Source of the DNA: an uncultured Sphingomonadaceae bacterium
GTDB taxonomy: Bacteria; Pseudomonadota; Alphaproteobacteria; Sphingomonadales; Sphingomonadaceae
Reading direction: 5' to 3'
DNA length: 43,101 nucleotides
NCBI GenBank assembly: GCA_902806235.1
Contig: CADCVW010000106.1
Location: forward strand, 1 to 43,101
Both the position numbers and the translations under genes were made by a program. The notes beneath the pieces are model-generated. The model saw only the letters and a program-made list of their open reading frames with translations. It was not told the DNA's origin and did no database searches. This document shows, piece by piece, positions 37,467-43,101 of this stretch; the stretch's first letter is position 1, and every line of letters begins with the position of its first letter.

Positions 37467-38702
37467 TTAATCTGGGACGAGCAGCCGCTCGATCGCCGGC
37501 CGTTGAGAAAGGAAGGCTTGCGGGCTGGCGGTGAGGCCATAGGCGCCGGCGAGGAACACGGCGACGAGGTCGCCCGGGTGGGCCGCGGGTACCGCGACCT
37601 CGTCGGCGAGCCGGTCGAGCGGGGTGCAGAGCGGGCCGACGATGGAGGCGACCTCCTCGGCCGGGGATCCCATGCGCGTGGCGATTGCGACGGGGTAATT
37701 GCGGCGCACCACTTGGCCGAGATTGCCGGTCGCGGCGAGCTGGTGGTGCAGGCCGCCGTCGCAGGCGAGGAAGAGCTTGCCGCGGCTTTCCTTCCGATCG
37801 ACGATCCGGGTCAGGTACACGCCCGCCTCGCCGACCAGCCAGCGGCCGAGCTCGAGCGCGAAGCGGCTGTCGGCGAGCCCGGACGCGCGCGCGGCGAGCG
37901 CCTCGCCCAGCCGCGCGCCGATCGCCTCGACGTCGAGCGGGCGGTCGTTGGCGCTATACGGGATGCCGAAGCCGCCGCCGAGGTTGACCAGGGGCGGTGC
38001 CGCACCCGCCTCGTCCGACAGCTCGCCCGCGAGCGCGACGGCGGCGGCCTGCGCGTCGGCCACCGCACCGGCGGCGAGCGCCTGGCTGCCCGCGAAGACG
38101 TGCCAGCCGCGCCACTCGGCCCCCGCGGCGATAACGCGCCGCGCGAGCGCTCCCGCGCGCTCCGCGTCCACGCCGAACGGCTTGGCCCCGCCGCCCATGC
38201 GCATGCCGGAGCCCTTGATCTCGAACGGCGGATTGACGCGCACGGCGAGCCGCGGGCGAACGCTGAGCCGATCGGCGGCAGCGAGCGCGCGGTCGGCCTC
38301 GCTCTCCGACTCCAGGTTGATCGCGACGCCCATGGCGATTGCGCCCGCGAGCTCATCGTCGCGCTTGGCGGGGCCGGCGAAGCTCGCGCGGGCCGGGTCG
38401 CCACCGGAAGCCGCGATCAACCGGCACTCGCCGAGGGAGGCGGCGTCGAGCCCGTCGACCAGCCGCGCCAGCGCTCGGACGAGTCCGGGGAAGGGATTGG
38501 CTTTGACCGCGTAGTGGAGGTGAACGTCCGCCGGCATCGCCGCGCGAAAGCGAGCGACGCGGGCGCGGACCAGGCCGAAGTCGTACAGGAACAAGGGCGT
38601 GTCGCCCGCGGCTCGGACGTGGTCGGAGGCTTTCACGCCGGCGATCGCCAGCTCGCCGTCGATCAGGCCGAAGCCGTTGGGGATCGGACCGAGCGACTTC
38701 AC
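37467..38702 (-). CDS. PLP-dependent decarboxylase, exosortase-A-associated type
   Basis: A 411-residue fold type III (LysA/ornithine decarboxylase-like) enzyme. The pyridoxal-phosphate lysine is Lys67 in VHLHYAVKANPFPGLVRAL; other family features are LVNLGGGFGIPYSANDRPLD, RFALELGRWLVGEAGVYLTR, FLACDGGLHHQLAATGNLGQ with the active-site cysteine, and VIGPLCTPLD-like IVGPLCTPLDRLADEV. The whole protein, with AGDTPLFLYDFGLVRARVAR, matches the exosortase-A system-associated decarboxylase group. It starts with GTG overlapping the ligase stop (GTGA). The amino acid decarboxylated is unknown. Confidence 0.85.
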   Translation of the reverse strand: MKSLGPIPNGFGLIDGELAIAGVKASDHVRAAGDTPLFLYDFGLVRARVARFRAAMPADVHLHYAVKANPFPGLVRALARLVDGLDAASLGECRLIAASGGDPARASFAGPAKRDDELAGAIAMGVAINLESESEADRALAAADRLSVRPRLAVRVNPPFEIKGSGMRMGGGAKPFGVDAERAGALARRVIAAGAEWRGWHVFAGSQALAAGAVADAQAAAVALAGELSDEAGAAPPLVNLGGGFGIPYSANDRPLDVEAIGARLGEALAARASGLADSRFALELGRWLVGEAGVYLTRIVDRKESRGKLFLACDGGLHHQLAATGNLGQVVRRNYPVAIATRMGSPAEEVASIVGPLCTPLDRLADEVAVPAAHPGDLVAVFLAGAYGLTASPQAFLSQRPAIERLLVPD

Positions 38703-40213
38703 GCCGCCGCCTCCGCCTCAGCGTCGGCACGGAGCTTCGCCCGGTCAAGCTTGCCGTTCGGGTTGCGCGGCAGCTCGGCCCGGAAGGAGACGCGCCCCGG
38801 TTGCATGAAGTTAGGCAGCTCGCGCTTGAGATGCGCGCGCAGCGCGGCCTCGTCCGGCGTAGCGGCGGAGCGCACGACAAGGTGTATCACTTGACCGAGC
38901 CGCGGATCTGAGACGCCAAAGGCGGCAGCCTCCGCCGCGAGGCCGCTCGCGAGCGCCGCCTCCTCCACCTCCGTCGGGCTGACCCGGTTGCCGGCGGTCT
39001 TGATCATTTCGTCGTCGCGGCCGACGAAGCGCAGCAGCCCGTCCGCGCCGCGGACGAGGGTGTCGCCGGACCAGGCGGCGGTGCCGCCGTATTGCGACCA
39101 AGACGGGGCGGGGCGGAAGCGACGCGCGGTGCGCTCGGCGTCGCGCCAATAGCCCTGTGCCACCAGCGGGCCCGCGTGGACGAGCTCGCCTAATGCGCCC
39201 GGGCCGGCCTCGCCTCCGTCGGGGCGGACCAGCATCACTTCCGCGAGCGGGATCGCGTCGCCGATCGCGTCCGGGTGCGCGTCGACCATCGCGGGCGGGA
39301 GGAACGTCGAGCGGAACGCCTCGGTAAGTCCGTACATGAGGAACAGCTCGGCCGACGGGAACAGCGCGCGCAAGCGGCGCACGAGCAGGGTCGGCAGGTG
39401 GCCGCCGCTGTTGGTGAGACGGCGGAGCTCCGTCGCAGCCGGCCATGCGGCGTCGGCCAGCTGCACCCAGAGCGGGGGCACGCCGGCGAGCGTCGTGATC
39501 TCGAAACGCTTGACGGCGCGGATCACGTCGGCGGGCGCGAGGTAATCCAGCGGCACGGCCGCGCCGCCTGCCATCCAAGCCGAGAGCAGCTGATTTTGGC
39601 CGTAGTCGAAGCTGAGCGGCAGGACAGCGAGCGCGCGGTCGTCGGGGCCGAGCCGGAGATAGGTCGCCACGCTCACCGCGCCGAGCCATAGGTTGGCGCC
39701 GCTCAGCATCACGCCCTTGGGCCGGCCGGTGGAGCCGGAGGTGTATAGGATCTGGACGAGGTTGGCCGGGTCGCGCGTGGAAGGCGGGAGCGCGTCGCCG
39801 GCCGGCGTCGGAGCGGCCTCCTCCACCGCCTCGCAATCGATGGGCAAGTCGCCCGCTTCCAGCGTCGCCAACCTCCCCTGCCTCGAGATCAACAGCTTGG
39901 CCCCACTGTCTTCCAGAATGTGCGAAACCTGCGCGCGCTTGAGCAGCGGGTTGACGGGCACATGGACCAGCCCGGCTCGCGCGCAGGCGAGCGGCAGGAG
40001 GCAGGCGAGCCGGGTCTTGGCCAGCCAGCTCGCGACGCGGTCCCCCGGCGCGGTGCGCGCGGCGAGCCAAGCGGCGAGCGCGCCCACCGCCGCTTCCAGC
40101 TCGGCGAAGCTCAGCGCGCCCGCGCGGTCGAGCAGCGCCGGCGCGTCCGGCGCGCCCTGCAGGGTGAGGTGGTCGAGCGGCCGGGGCGGCGCGTCCAGCG
40201 CGGGGATCGCCAT
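38699..40213 (-). CDS. AMP-forming acyl-CoA ligase, exosortase-A-associated type
   Basis: A 504-residue adenylate-forming enzyme. Its P-loop is ILYTSGSTGRPKGVML at about 155-170; YGLTEAFRSTFLP is the A5 motif, SGDTLVRGADGLLRFVGRDD the A7/A8 region and RNPNGKLDRAKL holds the catalytic lysine near residue 488. LPLSFDYGQNQLLSAWMAGG is typical of the exosortase-A-associated ligases. The ATG at 40213 is the first start of the conserved domain. It is divergent from the acyl carrier protein gene over 99 bases and coupled to the decarboxylase. Its substrate, possibly loaded onto the neighbouring carrier protein, is unknown. Confidence 0.87.
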   Translation of the reverse strand: MAIPALDAPPRPLDHLTLQGAPDAPALLDRAGALSFAELEAAVGALAAWLAARTAPGDRVASWLAKTRLACLLPLACARAGLVHVPVNPLLKRAQVSHILEDSGAKLLISRQGRLATLEAGDLPIDCEAVEEAAPTPAGDALPPSTRDPANLVQILYTSGSTGRPKGVMLSGANLWLGAVSVATYLRLGPDDRALAVLPLSFDYGQNQLLSAWMAGGAAVPLDYLAPADVIRAVKRFEITTLAGVPPLWVQLADAAWPAATELRRLTNSGGHLPTLLVRRLRALFPSAELFLMYGLTEAFRSTFLPPAMVDAHPDAIGDAIPLAEVMLVRPDGGEAGPGALGELVHAGPLVAQGYWRDAERTARRFRPAPSWSQYGGTAAWSGDTLVRGADGLLRFVGRDDEMIKTAGNRVSPTEVEEAALASGLAAEAAAFGVSDPRLGQVIHLVVRSAATPDEAALRAHLKRELPNFMQPGRVSFRAELPRNPNGKLDRAKLRADAEAEAAA

Positions 40214-40312
40214 GCGCGTCGCTCTAGCGCGGGAGGGCGCGGCGGGCCACCCCGGCTTGCCCCCTCCCCGACGCGCGGCTAGGCGCGGCGCGAACAGGGA
40301 AGCGGAGCCACG

Positions 40313-40627
40313 ATGCACGACGAACAGCAGCAAGTCGACCGGACGCTGCGGGCGACGCTGGTCGACGTGCTCGGCCTCGCGCCGGAGCGCGTTGCGGCGT
40401 TCAACGAGGCGACCGGCCTGTTCGGCCACTTGCCCGAGCTCGACTCGATGGCGGTGGCGACGCTTCTGACCGAGCTGGAAGATCGGCTCGGCATCACCAT
40501 CGACGACGAGGACGTTTCGGCGGACACGCTGGAGACTTACGGCACCCTGCTGCTGTTCGCGTGGAAGAAGGCGCTCGACTGGGGCCGGCAGGACCGCGAC
40601 CCGCGCAGCACGACGCCGGCCGGCTGA
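40313..40627 (+). CDS. Acyl carrier protein
   Basis: A 104-residue carrier protein, not the fatty-acid AcpP by sequence. Ser45 in LPELDSMAVATLLTELEDRL is the phosphopantetheine site; helix-2 continues RLGITIDDEDVSADTLETYG, and a tail of about 25 residues follows. GGAG lies six bases before the ATG. Divergent from the ligase gene, so a shared promoter region would coordinate ligase and carrier. Three bases separate its stop from that of trxB. Confidence 0.88.
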   Translation: MHDEQQQVDRTLRATLVDVLGLAPERVAAFNEATGLFGHLPELDSMAVATLLTELEDRLGITIDDEDVSADTLETYGTLLLFAWKKALDWGRQDRDPRSTTPAG

Positions 40628-40630
40628 GCC

Positions 40631-41638
40631 CTACCAAGCGGCGATCGACCGCTCGCGCTCCTGCTCCTCCACCTCCGCCGCGGGCTCGGGCACGCGCGAT
40701 GCCTCGTGCGCAAGGAAGCGCTCGGCGTCGAGCGCGGCCATGCAGCCGGTGCCCGCGGCGGTGATCGCCTGGCGATAGACCTTGTCCATCACGTCGCCGC
40801 AGGCGAACACGCCGGGCACGCTGGTGCGCGCGGTGCCGGGCTCGACCTCGATGTAGTTGTCCTCGTCCAAGGTCAGCTTGCCCCTAAACAGCTCGGTCGC
40901 GGGCAGGTGGCCGATGGCGACGAAGGCGCCGTCCGTAGGGACGTGCGACGGCGCCCCCGTGACGGTGTCGACCACGTCGAGCCCGACCAATCCCGCCGGC
41001 TCGCCGCCGCCGACGAAGCGCTCGATCCGCTTGTTCCACAAAGTGCGAATGCGCGGGTTGGCGAACAGCCGCTCCTGCAGGATGCGCTCGGCGCGCAGGG
41101 AGTCGCGGCGGTGGATCAGCGTGACGTCTGGCGAATGGTTGGTGAGGTACAGCGCCTCCTCGACCGCCGTGTTGCCGCCGCCGATCACCACGACCTTCTT
41201 GCCGCGATAAAAGAAGCCGTCGCAGGTGGCGCAGGCAGACACGCCCTTGCCCTTCATCGCCTCCTCGCTGTCGAGCCCCAACCAGCGCGCCTGCGCGCCG
41301 GTGGCGATCACCAGCGTGTCGCCGACGTAAGCGTCGCCGCCGTCGCCGGTAAGGCGGAACGGGCGCTGCGACAGGTCCACGTCGACCACTTGGTCCCACA
41401 GCAGCCGCGTGCCGACGGCCTCGGCCTGCGCCTGCATCTCCTCCATCAACCAAGGGCCCTGGATGACCTCGCGGAAGCCGGGGTAGTTCTCGACGTCGGT
41501 GGTGGTGGTGAGCTGGCCGCCGGGCTGCATCCCCTGGACCACGATCGGCTCTAGCCCCGCGCGCGCCCCGTAGATCGCGGCGGACAGGCCGGCCGGCCCC
41601 GAGCCGAGGATGAGCAAGCGGGTGCGGTGGACGGCCAT
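40631..41638 (-). CDS. trxB: Thioredoxin-disulfide reductase
   Basis: NADPH-dependent flavoenzyme that reduces thioredoxin. The 335-residue protein has the FAD-binding LLILGSGPAGLSAAIYGARA, QPGGQLTTTTDVENYPGF, the redox pair Cys136/Cys139 in VSACATCDGFFYRG, the NADPH site VVVIGGGNTAVEEALYL and the late FAD motif VFACGDVMDKVYRQAITAAG. A Glu-rich C-terminal tail is a little longer than in E. coli. The start at 41638 has GGAG about 12 bases upstream. Confidence 0.96.
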   Translation of the reverse strand: MAVHRTRLLILGSGPAGLSAAIYGARAGLEPIVVQGMQPGGQLTTTTDVENYPGFREVIQGPWLMEEMQAQAEAVGTRLLWDQVVDVDLSQRPFRLTGDGGDAYVGDTLVIATGAQARWLGLDSEEAMKGKGVSACATCDGFFYRGKKVVVIGGGNTAVEEALYLTNHSPDVTLIHRRDSLRAERILQERLFANPRIRTLWNKRIERFVGGGEPAGLVGLDVVDTVTGAPSHVPTDGAFVAIGHLPATELFRGKLTLDEDNYIEVEPGTARTSVPGVFACGDVMDKVYRQAITAAGTGCMAALDAERFLAHEASRVPEPAAEVEEQERERSIAAW

Positions 41639-41670
41639 GACGTGGGGGACTCCGGGAAGCAGGTAGCGCC

Positions 41671-41700
41671 CAGATAGGTAGGGGGGCGAGCCGCTGGCAA
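41671..41700 (-). promoter_or_regulatory. Candidate trxB promoter
   Basis: On the minus strand TTGCCA at 41700-41695 and TATCTG at 41676-41671 are 18 bases apart. A start point near 41664 gives a leader of about 25 bases with the GGAG site. It is nearly back to back with the hppD promoter. Confidence 0.4.
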
Positions 41701-41702
41701 GC

Positions 41703-41731
41703 TTGGCGGGGCGACGCGCCGCCGCTAAACG
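41703..41731 (+). promoter_or_regulatory. Candidate hppD promoter
   Basis: TTGGCG at 41703-41708 and TAAACG at 41726-41731 are 17 bases apart. The predicted start near 41738 leaves a 23-base leader with a full AGGAGGT. Confidence 0.4.
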
Positions 41732-41749
41732 CCGGGTACGCCAGTATGC

Positions 41750-41756
41750 AGGAGGT
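41750..41756 (+). promoter_or_regulatory. Strong ribosome-binding site of hppD
   Basis: AGGAGGT lies four bases before ATG 41761, the fullest Shine-Dalgarno match in the window. It rules out the in-frame ATG at 41746, which lies upstream of it. Confidence 0.75.
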
Positions 41757-41760
41757 TCCC

Positions 41761-42861
41761 ATGGCCACGCAGGACATGACGCAGACGACCACCGCCTCGC
41801 GCGACAACCCGCTCGGGCTCGACGGGTTCGAATTTGTCGAGTTCACCAGCCCCGACCCGGAAGCACTCGCGGGGCTGTTCGTCGCGATGGGCTTCACCCA
41901 CCTCGCGAACCACCGTTCCAAGAACGTCCGGCGCTACGCCCAAGGCGACATCAACTTCCTGCTCAACATGGAGCCGGAGGGACAGGCCGCGGAGTTTCGC
42001 AACGCGCACGGACCTTCGGCTAACGCGATGGCGTTCCGGGTGAAGGATGCTTCGCAGGCCATCGAGGAGGCGGTGCGTCGCGGCGCGACGCGCGTGCGCG
42101 GCCCAGTCGGGCCGATGGAGCTCGACATTCCCGCGATCGAGGGCATCGGCGGCTCTTACCTGTACCTCGTCGACCGTTACGGCGCGCAGGAGATCTACGA
42201 CATTGACTTCGTGCCGGTGCCCGGCGCGGCGAAGAACGATCGTTCGGTCGGGCTGCACACGCTCGACCACCTGACGCACAACGTGAACCGCGGCCGGATG
42301 GATTACTGGGCCGACTTCTACGAGCGCATCTTCAACTTCCGCCAGATCCGCTACTTCGACATCGAGGGCAAGCAGACCGCCCTCCTCTCACGCGCGATGA
42401 CCGCGCCCGACGACAAGATCCGCATCCCGCTCAATGAGAGCCAGGACGAGCACAGCCAGATCGAGGAGTTCCTGCGCGAGTACAAGGGCGAGGGCATCCA
42501 GCACCTGGCGCTCGCCACCGACGACATCTTCGCCACGGTGGACAAGCTCCGCGCCAACGGCGTCCGCTTCCAGGACTCGCCCGAAACCTACTACGATATG
42601 ATCGACCAGCGTATCCCCGGCCACGCGCACGACGTGGAGGAGATGCGCCGCCGCCGCGTGCTGATCGACGGCTCGCCGGAGACGGGCGAAGGGCTGCTGT
42701 TGCAGATCTTCACGGAGAACATGGTCGGCCCGATCTTCTTCGAGATCATCCAGCGCAAGGGCAACCAAGGCTTCGGCGAGGGCAACTTCAAAGCGCTGTT
42801 CGAGTCGATCGAGCTGGATCAGATCCGGCGGGGGGTGATCCCGGTGACGAAGGAGGGGTGA
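41761..42861 (+). CDS. hppD: 4-hydroxyphenylpyruvate dioxygenase
   Basis: Converts 4-hydroxyphenylpyruvate to homogentisate in tyrosine breakdown. The 366-residue protein has two vicinal-oxygen-chelate domains. The iron ligands are all present: His170 in LHTLDHLTHNVNRG, His248 in KGEGIQHLALATDDI and Glu328 in GPIFFEIIQRKGNQGFGEGN, and LNESQDEHSQIEEFLREYKG is typical of the enzyme. The start is ATG 41761 because of the AGGAGGT just before it. No other tyrosine-pathway gene is next to it in the window. A perfect hairpin 20 bases after the stop may end transcription. Confidence 0.96.
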   Translation: MATQDMTQTTTASRDNPLGLDGFEFVEFTSPDPEALAGLFVAMGFTHLANHRSKNVRRYAQGDINFLLNMEPEGQAAEFRNAHGPSANAMAFRVKDASQAIEEAVRRGATRVRGPVGPMELDIPAIEGIGGSYLYLVDRYGAQEIYDIDFVPVPGAAKNDRSVGLHTLDHLTHNVNRGRMDYWADFYERIFNFRQIRYFDIEGKQTALLSRAMTAPDDKIRIPLNESQDEHSQIEEFLREYKGEGIQHLALATDDIFATVDKLRANGVRFQDSPETYYDMIDQRIPGHAHDVEEMRRRRVLIDGSPETGEGLLLQIFTENMVGPIFFEIIQRKGNQGFGEGNFKALFESIELDQIRRGVIPVTKEG

Positions 42862-42878
42862 GGGAAGAGAGCTGCCCT

Positions 42879-43017
42879 GTTCCCCTCCCGGCTTTCCGGG
42901 AGGGGTTAGGGGTGGGCACGAACCTGTCCTTCACAGGCTCGTGTCGGCGCGCAGCGCCGAGTGGGTCAAGAAAAAGTGCCAACCCCCTAACCCCTCCCGC
43001 GAATGTTGGAGGGGAAC
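42879..43017. repeat. Composite palindromic element after hppD
   Basis: A 139-base stretch made of four consecutive hairpins: CCCCTCCCGG/CCGGGAGGGG at 42882-42905 (perfect, loop CTTT), CACGA and CCTGT with their complements at 42917-42943, CGGCGC/GCGCCG at 42945-42959, and CCCCTCC/GGAGGGG at 42991-43014. The first and last are inverted copies of each other and share CCCCTAACCCCTCCCG and GGAGGGGAAC in reverse-complement orientation. It fills nearly the whole gap 42862-43026. The first hairpin could act as an hppD terminator, but no T-run follows. Confidence 0.75.
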
Positions 43018-43026
43018 TTGGGCAGC

Positions 43027-43101
43027 TCACCTCACGGGCGCCGTCCAACTCCCATCGATCATCTTCATGATCGCCGAAAAGTCCTTCCCCGCCCCGCCGA
43101 G
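43027..43101 (-). CDS. Probable 3-hydroxyisobutyrate dehydrogenase, C-terminal end (cut by window end)
   Basis: Only 24 C-terminal residues are visible. They read GGAGKDFSAIMKMIDGSW and end in TAPVR before TGA at 43029-43027. The DFSAI segment near the C-terminus is characteristic of 3-hydroxyisobutyrate dehydrogenases (valine breakdown), but with so little sequence another member of the beta-hydroxyacid dehydrogenase family is possible. It converges on hppD across the palindromic element. Confidence 0.55.
   Translation of the reverse strand, partial: LGGAGKDFSAIMKMIDGSWTAPVR

Noticed and set aside
42882-42905. Perfect 10-base-pair hairpin after hppD as a classical intrinsic terminator
   Set aside because: No T-run follows on either strand, and it is one arm of a larger repeat, so it is reported as part of that element.

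Overview
The window is a gene-dense, GC-rich chromosomal segment of an alphaproteobacterium, most likely of the order Sphingomonadales. This rests on the gene content (ChvG/ChvI next to pckA, a short HPr kinase, HdaA, exosortase-A-associated genes), the gene order and the codon use. I see no rRNA, tRNA, CRISPR array, insertion sequence, phage gene or replication origin. No stretch longer than 300 bases lacks a gene; the three longest gaps (about 140 to 185 bases) are described as features. Forty-four protein genes are supported, two of them cut by the window ends.

Layout. 1-9771: aspS (partial), rnd with a small I78-type lipoprotein, ppx-ppk, hdaA with a DUF2066-like exported protein, and purM-purN. 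9768-12230 (minus): pepA-holC-ndk. 12360-17886 (plus): lptD, a SurA-type chaperone, pdxA and rsmA, an outer-membrane-biogenesis operon. 18034-25754 (minus): pckA, a DUF937 protein, a CitE-like lyase, an M28 peptidase, guaB, an RsmB-like methyltransferase and a TPR protein, closely spaced in one direction. 25892-30997 (plus, divergent from pckA): chvI, chvG, hprK, rapZ, an EIIA-Man-type protein, ptsH and a TrmH-type methyltransferase, which joins an acid/envelope-sensing two-component system to a regulatory phosphotransferase system. 31182-36491: a small lipoprotein, a membrane protein with rmuC, recR-def (minus) and fmt-truA (plus). 36476-40627: four genes of the exosortase-A-associated set (secretion-type ATPase, PLP-dependent decarboxylase, acyl-CoA ligase, acyl carrier protein). 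40631-43101: trxB, hppD, a palindromic repeat element and the tail of a probable 3-hydroxyisobutyrate dehydrogenase.

The most notable points concern translation starts and repeats. About half of the genes lack an ATG start. Ten adjacent gene pairs overlap by four bases as NTGA, eight as GTGA and none as ATGA. The TrmH-type and CitE-like genes have no ATG, GTG or TTG that keeps their conserved N-terminus, and both appear to start at CTG; chvG also lacks a convincing start. Two composite elements of consecutive hairpins, each bounded by inverted copies of a C-rich/G-rich hairpin, lie at 17850-18025 and 42879-43017, and the first supplies the last codons of rsmA. The exosortase-associated quartet has no exosortase in the window and is the best candidate for poorly understood biochemistry.
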